Below, piece after piece: positions 51,787 to 63,758 of a stretch of 64,000 nucleotides of DNA (positions within the stretch are counted from its first letter, which is position 1; every line of letters begins with the position of its first letter). This stretch comes from Batillaria attramentaria. Taxonomy: Eukaryota > Mollusca > Gastropoda > Batillariidae. The notes under the pieces were generated by a model. It was not told the origin of the DNA, did not search any database, and saw only the letters and a list, made by a program, of their open reading frames with translations. The translations under genes and the position numbers were made by a program. The DNA lies in NCBI GenBank assembly GCA_018292915.2, contig JACVVK020000205.1:144501-208500 (forward strand), written 5' to 3'.

Positions 51787-53840
51787 GTGTGTGTGTGTGT
51801 GTGTGATAGACTTGTAACTGATTCAGTGATTGCCGATAGCAAACCTGATCTGAATGAAATAATTTAAACGTCTTATGTACCCTTCATAATCCCCCAATTA
51901 CTCGTAGCATTGTGAAAAGACTGTATTGGGTACATGTATCCAGAATTGTGTATGTGTATGTACTCTGAAACTGACTGCAAAGCTTCAACAACTATCTCAT
52001 TCTTTTTCCTGTATTTGTTTGTTGTCGTATTTTACCGTATGTACATCCTGTGTAGTCGACTGTAAACTTTTCCGGATTTTGTCTATCATATTTATTGTGT
52101 CAACGAAGTGAGGCACAGTTGTTTTGTTCATACTTGTACCTGTGTTACTGTATTATTTTCATTGTTGTTGTTTGTCGTTCATTATTATCATTTATTATGT
52201 TTTCATGGTTGTGGAGCGTAAGAACAAATCTGTATACGATGAAGATTAAAGGCGGGATTTCGTAGCAGTCGTTAATGAATGGTTCAGTAGAAACAATGAC
52301 TCACACTGCCAGCATAGAATTAGAAACCAAACATAAGTCAAGAATATAGTCAACAGAACACAGCCGTATCCGTGATGTAACGCTTGCATGGAATGACCTA
52401 TCTGTCAGTACAGGCAACCGTCGCTGTGCTGATTGAGGTTCAAAAACGGTCTATCGATTTGGACCCAGAAATAAGCAGCATAAATTGGTTTCAGCGGCTT
52501 CAGTTTAATTTCTACAGAGAATGTACCTGGATAAATGGTATGATTTGTGTCAAAAGAACTGGAGTATTTATTGGGCAGAGGTTATTTTTCATTATGTATG
52601 TACGCATAATTATTTTGGGCTGTAATGACCACTGTTAAGTTTGAATCTCTGAAAATCATTTCCATCTGTAATATATGTTTGTGTTGCTGAGTCTGGTGGT
52701 TTTGGTGCCTGTACTGCATGATCGTAAGCCCGTTTAAACCAGTATTCATATTTCAAACTAGTATACGTATAGAATTCCCCCCCCCCCCCCCACCCCCACC
52801 TTTCCTATCTTGAAACTCAGTCTTGCATGTTTGTCCCCTTGTTAGGCGTGAAACGGTAGGCCAGGAGAGCTGACCGATGTGAACGATCGAAAGAGTTTGT
52901 TCTGTGTATGTTCACTTTAGCATTTACAGTCCTTGTATGTATGGGTCATATTTCCTGTCATAATACATGTTACATCATAATGCGGATTCACACTTTAACG
53001 TGTCATTGCTTCATATCATTCTCACTGCTTTCACACTCACGTATGCTGCATCCTTTTTGCATCTTAGTCAACCTGTATTCACGCGACCTCTTCTGTTAAC
53101 CCAGGTACTGAGGTAGACCTTATTAAGTGGTATGTTACATGTGTCCTGCATGCGGTTCAACTGAGAGTCGAAAAGTATTCACCGTATTATCATCTTGTAT
53201 GCTGTAACATTTGCGGCTTCCAGCACAAAACAGATCCACTCTTTGCATGCACTGGCTTTGAATGCTTTTAATTCAAGCGCAAGAGGTTGTTAATTGAATA
53301 AATTAAATTTTGTTTTCCCCCTTCTTTACTTTTAGGGCACACAAGTTCACAGGCATGTTTACTGTATGTGTACAAATGCTTTGACCAGCACTTTTGTCTC
53401 CTCTCTTTCTTTTGATTTCATAACGATGCATGGAGTTTGTTTTGGAATAGGTGAAGTCTTGCATGAACCTTTGAAAGATATTGGTCTCGGCTATCGCAGA
53501 ATTTTTTTTAAATAGTGGAAACTTGAGAGTGCGAATAATATTGACAAGGAGAGAATTGACAGCACAAATGTAAAGCGTATCAAGCATACAAAGCAAGTAT
53601 ATGTTACTCCATGTGACGAGCATAGTGTTTTTGGTTTCTTTTTGTTATATTTCACCTGTTGTCCTTTGGTATTTTTTGCCCTCATTTTCACATATACCGC
53701 TTCATCTGACACGTGCTTATGATAAAGCTCATGAAACTGACCTGATTCACTCTACATGTAGTTGTGATTGTTATTATTCATGTTGGCATACGGATAAATG
53801 TGCCGCTAGTTAAACATATGATGAATAAAGTATGGACTGG
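48855..53840 (+). other. probable long 3' UTR of the AGFG1-like gene
   Basis: No coding signal in about 5 kb. It is T-rich on the plus strand with GT microsatellites at 49371-49413 and 51676-51805 and a C run at 52778-52800. The first strong AATAAA followed by a T/GT-rich stretch is at 53824-53829. Extent is inferred. Confidence 0.5.
53824..53829 (+). promoter_or_regulatory. candidate distal poly(A) signal of AGFG1
   Basis: AATAAA in GATGAATAAAGTATGG, followed by TTTTGTCTTTTTCC. It faces minus-strand AATAAA candidates near 54407-54412, which could end the PDCD10 transcript. Confidence 0.45.
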
Positions 53841-54993
53841 ACAAATATTTTGTCTTTTTCCAGTGTAATAGTGATGTGTAGTGCTTCACATGTGTCTGTG
53901 TGTGTGTATTTTCCAACAATTTGCAGTGTACGAATATCTGTCCATCTACATATATCGGTGCTTATGCATTTCGATAAAAATAAAAATCTACAACAGCGTT
54001 CTCATCAGAACACAAGTGCACACACACACACAACCTAAAAAAAAAATCTGGTTACAGTACTTGAATATACAAACATTTAACTCTAAGCGAATCATCCGTG
54101 ATTAAAAAATTTCAAACTGAGTTTGTGGCGGCCAGAAACAAAATATGCTGGCTGTAATGACGGAATTGTGTCGCTCTGTGATGCTATTGAAACTAAGTGT
54201 GTGGTTCCAAACCATTATTTTTATGTAATTTTTTAATGTGGTGCTCAGATGCACTGCAATGCAAACAAGTCACCTAAGAAGAAACATTTGCAGGTAACAT
54301 TGGTACATGTACTGAGAAAACGCATTGTTCATGTATGAATGATTTCACGGGGAGTGAACGCTTGCGAGTTATACAATCTTTCAGACAAAAAGTATTTTTG
54401 AAATTCCATTTATTTCATCATGCCAATCATACACTTGCATATCGAATATATTTATATAGATCTGGTAACTGATTTCAAAAATACGTCATGACAGAGTAAA
54501 TGCACATCACATGGCTATGTACATGTAAGGAAACAATGCACAGTCCTCTGAGACAAAATCAACATGAGTGTACAATGAAAGCGTAATCAGTTCAGATCAA
54601 TACTAATCGATGTCGCTTTCCGTGTTATCCGACAATATGTTGAACTCAAACAACACTCTGAATGAAAAAGGTGGCTGAATGTGCAATTTCAAATTGACAT
54701 GCATTCCCTTTTTCGGCCAATGAACACCAATGTATTATTATCTTTTTTTAACAACGATCAACAGCTAGTACACATGTTCTATATTCCTCCACCCTCATCC
54801 AACTGAAGTAACCAAAAAAAAAAAAAAAAAAATCGTACAAGGAACACTGTTAGTTACAGAGTAACAGCAGAACCTAAAGTGGGCAACCATGAACCATCTC
54901 ACCATAGTTTTCCTTCTTAAAGATCTAAGCTCCCAACAAAAAGCTTTCTGAAGTGTGAAAATTTTTTAGAGTCGACCATGCAAGCACAGTCAT

Positions 54994-55206
54994 CTCTGTC
55001 ACAGTTGCAGAGTTTTCAGCGTCCCTGAAACCCCAATAAGAGCCGAGGGCACTGAGCGAGAAAAATCGTGCAGCACTCAACATCCGCTAGACACTGTAAC
55101 GATGTGTCTCGCTCACTGAACAAAAGCCAAATAACGTCACGGCAAACTCGTACTCTGGTTTCATAAGGGTCCCCGAAGCGCTGAAAACTCTCCAACTGTG
55201 ACAGAG
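54994..55206. repeat. inverted-repeat element (MITE-like), 28-bp arms
   Basis: CTCTGTCACAGTTGCAGAGT with TTTCAGCG at 54994-55021 pairs with 55179-55206 (CGCTGAAAACTCTCC then AACTGTGACAGAG) with one or two mismatches. CACTGAGCGAGA and TCTCGCTCACTG deeper inside pair partly. No ORF. Confidence 0.7.
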
Positions 55207-55209
55207 TTG

Positions 55210-55640
55210 CCTGGATTATGCACAGTCGAAGAAGTCGCAGTTTTCAAAAACGCAATGTTTGTGGCTTTTTGCTGAGATTGCAGACCTTTAACCCTGGTAG
55301 TGCTGAGCCCAGAATATTCTGGACCACCTCTATGGCTTATTCAGCACGAGACAAAATTAATTCAGCAAGACCAGGGTTAATGCAATCTCCACTGAACGAC
55401 CACCTCTGGCAGAACTGAACCACAGACAAACAAATCACTGTGAAACCCATCCCTCCAGTCTCCAGCAAACACACACACACACACACACACGTGAGTGCAT
55501 TCTGTCCACGGCAAGTTGTGAAAGTCACGTCTTGCCCAAGATATTCAGTTGGAAAACCAAAGAAAAATAAGATTTACCCACATTACACTTTAATATATAA
55601 ATAAATCCATGGAACGCAACGTGTTGTCATCTCCTCACAA
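55210..55640. other. intergenic or 3' UTR stretch
   Basis: It holds a small inverted repeat (TTAACCCTGGTAGTGCTGA near 55289 with TCAGCAAGACCAGGGTTAA ending near 55381) and a short CA run. No gene is seen. Confidence 0.5.
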
Positions 55641-55649
55641 CATGAATCT

Positions 55650-56845
55650 CATCCTCTACCTGTGAGATACGGTGTTCCCCAAGGCTCGGTACTTGGGCCG
55701 GTACTTTTCAGTCTACACACTCAACCACTGTCTGATGTCATCACCCAGCACAAGTGTGATTTCCATAAATATGCGGACGATACTCAGCTTATGAAAGCTT
55801 CTCTTCCTCATTCGCTTGACACTCTCTGTAATGAAATTCATCTGTGCATTGCCTCAGTTAAGAAGTGGATGCTGCAAAACAAACTTAGACTAAATGACAG
55901 TAAAACTGAAGCTATGTGTGTGGGCTCAAAACTGGCTCTCAGCCGTACCTCTGTAAATGCATTGACTGTAGGGAATGCTGATATTCCTTTTCAAAGTTGT
56001 GTCAGGAACCTTGGTTCATTTTTTGACTCTTGTATGTCCATGCATGTACACATCAGTTCTGTTTGCAGAGCTGCACATTTTCAGTTAAGAAAGATCAGCT
56101 CAATTAGATCATTCCTTTCTGTCGAAACTACTACGCAGCTTGTCTGCTCCTTGATCTTGAGTCGCATTGACTACTGCAATTCATTGCTTGCTGGTCTGCC
56201 CTCTGAAGAGATCGCACGTCTCCAGTTGATTTTAAATAACTCTGCCAGAGTCATTTTTAGAAAGTCTCGGAAAGATCATGTCACCCCACTCCTCCGCCAG
56301 CTTCACTGGCTTCCTGTCCAGCATCGGATAAATTACAAGATCGCCATTTTGGCTTATCGCCGCTTTGACGGCTCTCTCCCACCTTACCTGGCTGCTGTCC
56401 TCGACATCTATACTCCATCTAGGTCTTTGAGATCCTCTAATGAAAAACTTCTTCGGGTGCCTAGGGTTAATACCAGGTCGTTCGGCCAGAGGGCATTTCA
56501 GTATCAAGCCCCTTTCGTCTGGAATTCTCTTCCACTCTGCCTCCGCAATGCTCCTACTCTACTCTCCTTTAAATCTCAGTTGAAAACTCACCTGTTCCAC
56601 GTAGCCTATGATTAACTGTCTGCATCCCAGAGTGGGAGTTGTAGTGTCCCCGCTGCCCATAGCCAGTGTGGGTGCAATCCGGCATGGCACTGTGTGTGTG
56701 TGCGTGTGTGTGTGGTTTTGTGTGTGTGTGTGTGTGTGTGTGTGTCCATAATATTTTTATGTGTGTATTTGTACAGCGCTCTGAGCCAGCGCCTGCTGGG
56801 ATACTGCGCTTTATAAAAGCAATTTATTTATTTATTTATTTATTT
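55650..56845 (+). mobile_element. 5'-truncated non-LTR retrotransposon (reverse transcriptase half)
   Basis: About 320 residues of ORF2 are open to the stop at 56613-56615. It enters just before the RT motif GVPQGSVLGPVLFSL, continues with the catalytic YADDTQL, then KTEAMCVGS and the thumb, then HWLPVQHRINYKIAILAYR, and ends FVWNSLPLCLRNAPTLLSFK and QLKTHLF. The 3' UTR ends CAGCGCTCTGAGCC, GCGCTTTATAAAAGCAA and an (ATTT)n tail at about 56821-56846. Fingers and endonuclease are missing, so it is a dead 5' truncation; the RT frame is otherwise intact, implying a young insertion. The HWLPVxxRIxYKI-type C-terminus is common to several CR1/Jockey-related lineages; I cannot name the clade. Confidence 0.88.
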
Positions 56846-56846
56846 A

Positions 56847-57088
56847 GTAGAATCACATAGTAACACATTTCTGTCCAAGATCAAGTTCCCTTAAACTTCA
56901 GTCCTCAGAAATTCTTTGCGTATGAAGAGGCAGGGTTAACAGCAGTGCAGCTCTGATTTTCACTGCCGAAAGTTCAGAACTACACTGCACTACAAGCCAG
57001 TGGATTTTTAATGTGACGTGTTTAGGGGCTGATTTGCGAAGGTCCTACGCATTCCACAGGTTAAATCAAAAACACTAGGTCAGTGAGC
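56847..57088. other. intergenic or 3' UTR stretch, nothing recognised
   Basis: Short AT-rich sequence between two non-LTR fragments. Confidence 0.4.
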
Positions 57089-57089
57089 A

Positions 57090-57435
57090 TTGCTCTACCA
57101 CGGTCCAGTCATTTGGAACAGCCTGCCTGCCCATCTTCGCCATGCAGAGTCAACGGACTCTTTTAAAGTCGCTTTAAAGTCTCATTTCTGCCGGCAGTAT
57201 TATACAGACTAACTTCTCTATCATCACTATTACCATTATTGTCATTTTAGGATGTCGTGTTAGGATGTATCATAGCTGTGTGTATGTAATGTGTATGTGA
57301 CGTGTATTTCATGTGCACGTAATGCGACGTATTTAATGTGTATGTATTGCCATCCTACTATTGTGAGGCACCAAGAGCTCCAGCAGGAGGTTGGGCGCCA
57401 AACAAATCCTCATTATTATTATTATTATTATTAAA
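57090..57435 (+). mobile_element. 5'-truncated non-LTR element, 3' end (same family as 17889-18215)
   Basis: It opens with GCTCTACCACGGTCCAGTCA, the same first base as the other copy, and encodes [20 protein letters not shown] before a stop, followed by a near-identical 3' UTR with GAGCTCCAGCAGGAGGTTGG and an (ATT)n tail. Confidence 0.82.
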
Positions 57436-59087
57436 GGGGAGCAGCCTTGATATGTGTGATGTAAGTACAGGAAAATGCGTCTACAACAGAAAAAGGCAGA
57501 TGATGTGAGTTGATGGAAATAAGTAGGGCTTGGGGTGGGGATTTCTGACTCAGGGGTGGCGGATGGGGGACAAAATCGCTGTCATGCAAAACACACCGCC
57601 AGCAAGAACTGTTTCCACGTCTGAAATTCAAAACGAAAGCAAACTGAGCAGCCTTCTGCAGTTAGGCAAGGATTCTCTTGAGTAACAAACCATTCACATC
57701 AACACCACCATGTAAAAACATGTTTCTTATAATACACTGAAAACCAAATCACCCACGAACAGCCCCTGAAAGATACTTCCAATCATACTAAAAAAAAAAG
57801 AAAGAAAAAAAAACCCCGAAACAACGACAACCAAAAAAAAAAAAGGGGGGGGGGGGGGGGAAGGATAACGCACACACTGACAGAACATATTGTGCTTAGC
57901 GGCGATTACAAATTACAGGTCAGAACACTTAGACCAGCTACCATGAAGACAATTACAAACTGAACACCATTAGATCACTATTCAAATCACCCTTTAAGCC
58001 TTGGTACAAACATGAATCTGATAATGAATCTTAAGAAACTGATAGTGCTGGAAAAAGAGTTGGGTGTGTGTGGGGGGGGGAGGGGGGGGTTAGGGGGGGA
58101 TACCGACATATTCAATATGACAACAAAACACCGGTTTTCTCCCCTTTTTAGGCTTGGAGGAAGGGATATAACCTAGGAAGCTGTAAAAATTTTTTTTTTT
58201 TTTTTTTTAATTAAAAAAAAAATCCCAGTCTCAAATAGATTATCTCCCAGATTCCAAAGTTCTTTATGGTGGTTATTTCTGCCAGTGATGACTTTCGAAC
58301 TGCATGTTTGCGAATCACAAAATGGGCGGTGAACACCGTCCATAGTAGGCAAAGAGTTAAAATCAATTTAAATCATGTGTGTTTTCCTGAGGAATTTGTA
58401 TCATACTGAAATGTGCACTGCTATAATTATAAATATATACATGTATGCCAACAGATATATATATATAATTTACATGTACATAATTTTTTTCAGAACCACG
58501 TACCAGCATCTGAAGGTACCCCCACACTCTTATACATGTATGTCTGTGTGCCCACAAATGTGCATGAGATGCCTTTAAAAAATCATTGTTCACTGTATAG
58601 TCTCCATACTTTTCACAAAGGACAGTTTTGTTCATGTCGTTATTTTGCGTCCTGTGCAAATGAAAAGCAGCAAGAAGTATACAAGCTTCAGTCCTGACTA
58701 ACAAACAAAAACAAAACAATCAACAAGCCAAACAAACAAGAAGAAAAAAGAAAGAAAAAACAAATAAACAGGCAGATACAGACCATGCTTAGGAACAAAC
58801 CAACATCCAAAGTAGCTGTCGGACCGGTGTGCTTGTTAAAAAAAAAAAAAAAATAAATCAACCTGTCAATCATTTTTTTTCCCTTCATGAATATGTATCA
58901 ACAACAGCCCGCCCACAATTTCCCGCTCCCTTTGCAGAAAAACAACAAAAATGGCACAACCCATCAAGTTTTTTGAGGGACTGACGAACTTTTTTTCCTT
59001 CAATTAATGGGAGGATGCATGACGTCATCGAAATCATAATGTTATCACGGCGATGAAGACGAAGATGGGGAGTCAAGGTCACGGTCC
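57436..59087. other. probable 3' UTR region of the PDCD10 homologue
   Basis: Downstream of the PDCD10 stop on the minus strand. A/T and G homopolymers are frequent (57788-57865, 58190-58220). ORFs here lack domains. The true 3' end of the message is not certain. Confidence 0.45.
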
Positions 59088-59306
59088 TCAGCAGACGTCT
59101 TGCCGGACTGTCTTCAGGATAAGGTTGGTCTGATGAACAAGGTGGTTTGCACTGAGGAATACACTCTGGTTTCTGCACATAAAGCCTCACATTTAGCAAG
59201 TCGTGTAAGAATCAATGTGTCTACAAAAAGCAGTACATGTAACACCCTCTCATAGCTGTGCCATGTTGTAGTTCCGCTGGTGTGTGTGTGTGTGTGCGCA
59301 GGGAAC

Positions 59307-59362
<56 letters not shown>

Positions 59363-62300
59363 ATATGAGTTTTTCTTAGTTTTTATCTGTTTTGTCAGTT
59401 TTACCTGTCTTGTGTTTGTTTTATCTGTCTTTTGTGTTTTTTATGTCTTACATGAATAAGTATGTATTTTATGGAAAGCGCCTAGAGCTTAGATAAGGTT
59501 AGGCGCTATATAAATATTATTATTATTATTATTATTATATTATAAAAATGCAGGTAAACAGGCTTGACAAAGGGCTGCACTGAATGGGACACAAGTCCAA
59601 TGCGGGGGCATCTCTATAGTCCTACATGTCAATAGTCCTAGGTGTTAATTAACGATTTTGCGCATTCTGTATCAATAGTCCGACTTTTTAATAGTCCTGC
59701 GTTCGATAGTTCGATAGCCCTAGGTGTCAATAGTCCTACACTTACTCAAAGTCTCCTCAGTCCTACGCATTGATAGTCATACTGGAAAAACCTAAAGGAG
59801 CAGAGGACCATCGACATGTAGAACTGACGAGACTGTGAGTAAGTGCAGACTGATCAAAACATGTAGGACAATTAACTGTAGGACTATCAAGAATTCGGAC
59901 TGTTGACACGTAGGACTACCAGCGTAGGACTATCGACGCGTAGGACTATCGACACATAGGACAGTCGACATATAGGACTAGCAACACGCACCCATTCACT
60001 TCTCTAAGCTGAGACAGACCAGGTAGTATACTTACAAGCTAGTGTCTCTGAAGTACTCTTTCAGTGTGTTGCTGAACTTCTTGGAATAGCGGACAAACTC
60101 CTTCTTTCTGTCTTCTAGGACCTAAGAAAACCGAGAAGAAAAAAAAAAAGAAAAATGGTAAACCAAACAAACAAATGCATCCACTCTCTCTCTCTCTCTC
60201 CTTCCATCAATCTACTTTTATTTTTTTTCTTGATCAGGATATGGGACACATATCTTTGAACACTAAACAGTGGTGAGCCCGTACCTGTTTTGTTCCATTT
60301 TCGTTCATGTGAGGGGGCATTTCAGCGATCACTTTGTTGACAGCATCCAACAATGTCTTGATAGAACTGGCGATCTCCCTGTCAAAACAAAGCACACTGT
60401 CTTATCATCCCAGCACTACATGAGTCTACAGCCATAATCAAGACAGTTAATTCAGTAATGTGTTGGACAGCCGATGCATGGTTCAAAAACTCAGGTTATG
60501 ACTGGAAACCAAACCTCTGTGCTGACCGGCCCCCGTAGTGTAGTGGTTAGCACTTCGGATCATGGACCGGGAGACCCGGGTTCGAATCCCAGCCGAGGCA
60601 AGCGGGATTTTTCCTACCTAGGTCGGCTCCTACCCAGAGCGGGTGTGCTATGGGCCCAATGGGGAGGCTGTTGCCACACAGCCGAGCTTCACCCACTTCA
60701 CGGGTGCGACTTTGGGGGTGCTTCCCTTAGTATGACATGTCTTATGATGTGGATGATTACACGGCCGGCACCGCAGGTGCCGTAGTTCCCGGGCCTGGTT
60801 AATGCCGGGATATTTATGACAGGAAGCGTGGAATGCGGCCCTGTCCTGCAGTCCCAAACCACATGGACCTCCTTAGCAGCATCTTACTATCATCCTCATC
60901 TCCATCATCATGCATAATAAAAATTGTCCCAGCTTTCGAGCCCTCCGTGGGTTCCACCCATGACCTGGGAGGAGCACCACTGGAGTTGGCAAAAGAGTTG
61001 GGGCAGCAAAAAAAAAAAAAAAAAAACCTCTGTGCTGGTCTGTTCCTCACTGCTCTGATTTCTAAGATGGACAAAACTTGAACTGTTCAAACCTCCGAAT
61101 AAGAAATCGAACATAATAAAAATTATCATTCATAACATCTGTTAACAGCTACCATTCCCATGGTGTCAGCAGGGTGTTGGGTGTTCGGGAGTTTAACGTC
61201 CTTTTCCACCACATACTGGTGTCAGCAGACTGACTGAAAACCTAACACTTACGCATTCCAAATTATGATGTCTCAGTGAGAAGCAAAGTTGTTTTATACG
61301 TGTCCAGAAAATAAAAATAAAAAAGACTTTTATTGTGTAACTTGCTAAATCATTCATCTTTCTCACATTTTTTTGTCTCCTCACTTTCTCCAGATAAGCC
61401 TAAAAACTGGAGCTCCTAAAAGCAGCAGTAACATACACGTGCACAAATCACCGCAAAATAATCCACTTACTTGATTGTCTCAAGGAACTGTTTGCGGTCA
61501 TAGATCTGGTCAGGAATGCGTCCAAGAATTCGCTTGAGATCAATGGCGCAGTCGTTGAGCTCCTTAAAAGTGGGTTCTGACCGAGGGATCCGGATATCTG
61601 TAAACATTGACATAAAAGGACAGAGTCGATACCATTAAAATGTGCAAATTCATGTGCACTGTGCACTGTATAGCCTTTCATGGACCATCCTTCCTCACTA
61701 GTACAAACTTACACAAATCATCATACAAAGCAGCTTCTATGCTTGTTTCCTAGTCAATGCTACCAATTTTTTGTGTGTAATCTTTTAAACAAAAAAAAAA
61801 TTAATAATTAAAAAACATTCAACAATAATGCAACAAACGATGCCAACATAAACTGATTCAAGTCAATGAGCAACTTTTGTGTGTAATCTTTTCAACATAA
61901 AATTAGTAATTAAAAAACATTAAACAATAAAACAACAATGCCAACATAAACTGATTCTAGTCAACAAGCAACTTTTACAACTTGGGTACATAGCTGCTGA
62001 AATGTTACCCAGGGGTGTTACCTTCTGTCTCTGTGAATCCTCCAAGACGCAGCAGCATCTGACACAGATCCACCTTTTCGCCCAACTCTGCACGTGCAAG
62101 CAACTCTCGCACGAGGTCGTATGTCAGCCCTGGCATTCGTCGCTCAGCCTGCACCAAAGTTAGGATGAAACTCAAACACTTGCAGCAACTGCAGTACAGT
62201 AGCTGTTTCATATAAAAAAAAATTCTGCTCAACGGTGTGGGTGGGTGGGTGGGTCATTAGGGGCTTAACGTCCTTTTCCACCATATATGGGTGATATTAA

Positions 62301-63189
62301 AGATGAGGCAACGATGAAAAAGCCAGCACAAATATTTGGCCCCAGCCGGGATACAAACTCACGATCCAAGCATTAAAAATAGAAGTCCAACGCTCTACCA
62401 TTCGGCCACCCAGGCTCCCATCCTCACAGGAGGTACAGCCAGTGCATTCCTTCAGATCTTATATTTAACCAGTGTAAGTTTACAAATTGTGTGTAAGAGT
62501 GTCAAATCATAATACACTGGTTTTAAAACTGATTTTTCAGGATTCTAACATTTTCCATGCACACACATCTTACATAATTCAATCTTGGGGGAAAAACAAA
62601 ACCAACCAAAGTAAACTCACCTTGCTGATAGCTGACCGCAACGTCTGTGCAGCTGAGATGTCTTTTTTCTCCAGCTTTAGAGAGAACACATGTATACAAA
62701 TCATAATCTGGTAAGAAACTAAAATCATTCATGTATTTTGTGTGTATAAAAATCTCGTGAAATTCCCGAAGACCTCTGAACATTTTGCTGAGGCACAGAA
62801 GGACAGTAGTCCCAACATCTTGTGTGTGGAAGGGCGGAAATTTGGAATTCCGAAGGAGCAGAGAGAGAGAGAACTGCACATAGCCTGCATGTGCACAGAT
62901 TTGATCAAAGTCAAAACTGTATCATGAAATTTATAAAACCTAAACCACAGTTCGGGAATGTGAAAAGGGAATCTCAAAATGTGCGTGTCTGTACACTGTT
63001 TTGTGTAAGTACTATGCGAAGAGTGGAGAGGGTGTGACGGAGCACATCCTAGTAGAACTGAGATTCATGAATGCAAAAATTGGTGTTACTGCAGCTCATT
63101 TTACTTTTTAGGCTTACCTTTTCCAGAACTGGTCCAATTACCACATCAACAATGAGCTTTCCATACAGATTCTTGTCGCCCATTGTCAT
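59088..63189 (-). CDS. PDCD10: PDCD10 (CCM3) homologue
   Basis: Seven minus-strand exons (63189-63118, 62674-62621, 62148-62022, 61597-61471, 60378-60285, 60121-60036, 59172-59088) give 214 residues, against 212 in human. All junctions are GT-AG and phases agree. Exons 1-3 form the N-terminal dimerisation region: IVDVVIGPVLEKLEKKDISA, AQTLRSAISKAERRMPGLTY and LVRELLARAELGEKVDL. The FAT-homology four-helix domain follows: FKELNDCAIDLKRILGRIPD, FLETIKEIASSIKTLLDAVN, EDRKKEFVRYSKKFSNTLKE and the final VFLSANHLVHQTNLILKTVR. PDCD10 is an adaptor that joins GCKIII kinases, striatin/STRIPAK and CCM2. The first ATG (63189) gives MTMGDK; the second, in frame at 63183, is also possible. The last exon is short and in a different frame from the longest local ORF. 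Head-to-head with CCDC39. Confidence 0.95.
59281..59361. repeat. GT microsatellite
   Basis: Two (GT)n tracts separated by GCGCAGGGAACAG. PDCD10 intron 6. Confidence 0.95.
59477..59536 (+). mobile_element. 3' tail of a non-LTR element or SINE
   Basis: GAAAGCGCCTAGAGCTTAGA followed by TAAGGTTAGGCGCTATATAAA and an (ATT)n tail; only the tail is present. It resembles the tails at 43442 and 16465. Confidence 0.6.
59613..59990. repeat. inverted array of TAGTCCTA / TAGGACTA motifs
   Basis: In the left half (to about 59780) AATAGTCCTA, ATAGTCC and TAGTCCTACA recur about ten times. In the right half (from about 59810) the reverse complements GTAGGACTATC, TAGGACTATCGAC and TAGGACAGTCGAC recur about nine times with 15-20-base spacing. 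The whole is a large imperfect palindrome built from one decamer, in PDCD10 intron 6. Confidence 0.75.
60525..61023 (+). mobile_element. tRNA-derived SINE, family A, with target-site duplication
   Basis: The head has TAGTGTAGTGGTTAGC and GGGTTCGAATCCC (A and B boxes). The body matches 24959-25455 and ends in about 20 A. The 14-bp direct repeat AAACCTCTGTGCTG at 60511-60524 and 61024-61037 marks the insertion. It lies in PDCD10 intron 4, antisense to the gene. Confidence 0.93.
61176..61211 (-). mobile_element. tRNA-derived SINE, family C, tail fragment
   Basis: Only GAGTTTAACGTCCTTTTCCACCACATA-like sequence survives, the conserved distal end of family C. Confidence 0.55.
62234..62419 (-). mobile_element. 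tRNA-derived SINE, family C
   Basis: A full copy with GGGTGGCCGAATGGTAGAGC (minus) and CGTGAGTTTGTATCCCGGCT as the B-box region, where the B box is mutated. The body ends GCTTAACGTCCTTTTCCACC on the plus strand. PDCD10 intron 2. Confidence 0.85.
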
Positions 63190-63656
63190 TCTGCCGCGTA
63201 AGCTACCACTGTGTGATGTGGCTCCTGCTTTTCGTCTGCTGGATTTTCACTCCGATCTGTGAAAGTTGGTACCACCGTGAGCAAAATACACACAAAAAAA
63301 TTGTCGTTTCAACAAATCCCACAAGTTACGCAAATCTGTCATCTGAGCAAGAGTGGGTGTTACACAATAATAACAAAAATACCGTGAATTACCTGTGCGT
63401 TTCTTCAGTGAACTATAAATTTACTGCAAATAAATGTAGGAAGTTGTCAAACTACCAAGGCGTCGACCATTCCACTGTACTATTTCTGTTTTTCAACACG
63501 GAAGATGTTCTACTCACCAGAGTAGTTTCCCCTCATTATTTACATCCGGGGCCTTAGTAACCACAGCGATGGTAGACACTCTTTTGGCGAGTTGGTGATC
63601 AGTGCGTTCTTTTCTACACTTTTTCTTGTCGTATTTTGCTCGGACCAGATTTCAAG
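63190..63656. promoter_or_regulatory. divergent promoter of PDCD10 and CCDC39 homologues
   Basis: 467 bp separate the two outward-facing start codons. No TATA box is obvious. A shared bidirectional promoter is the simplest reading. Confidence 0.6.
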
Positions 63657-63758
63657 ATGAGCAACCGTGGGAGCAATAACATTCTGGCGGAGCTGGAGTG
63701 GGACGAGGGCCTCAGCATGCCGGTGGCGAACGCTGAGAATAAGCAACTGGAAGATGAG
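63657..63758 (+). CDS. CCDC39: CCDC39-like ciliary coiled-coil protein, first coding exon (gene continues off the window)
   Basis: The exon encodes 34 residues: MSNRGSNNILAELEWDEGLS then MPVANAENKQLEDE, with donor GTGAGA in phase 0. The order (L)AELxWxxGxxxPVANxENKxLEDx is the N-terminal signature of CCDC39 (FAP59), a roughly 940-residue coiled-coil protein. With CCDC40 it forms the 96-nm ruler that places inner dynein arms and the nexin-dynein regulatory complex on ciliary doublets. The ATG at 63657 has A at -3 (CAAGATG). Only this exon lies in the window; the open frame beyond the donor to about 63878 is intron. Identification rests on one short exon, but the match is close. Confidence 0.82.

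Noticed and set aside
58885..59199. 104-codon minus ORF containing PQCKPPCSSDQPYPED
   Set aside because: Wrong frame of PDCD10 exon 7; the exon phase requires the frame that reads VFLSANHLVHQTNLILKTVR.
60528..60600. tRNA gene with A and B boxes
   Set aside because: The head continues into a conserved roughly 420-bp body, an A tail and target-site duplications, and recurs at 24959; it is a SINE. The family B and C heads are treated the same way.
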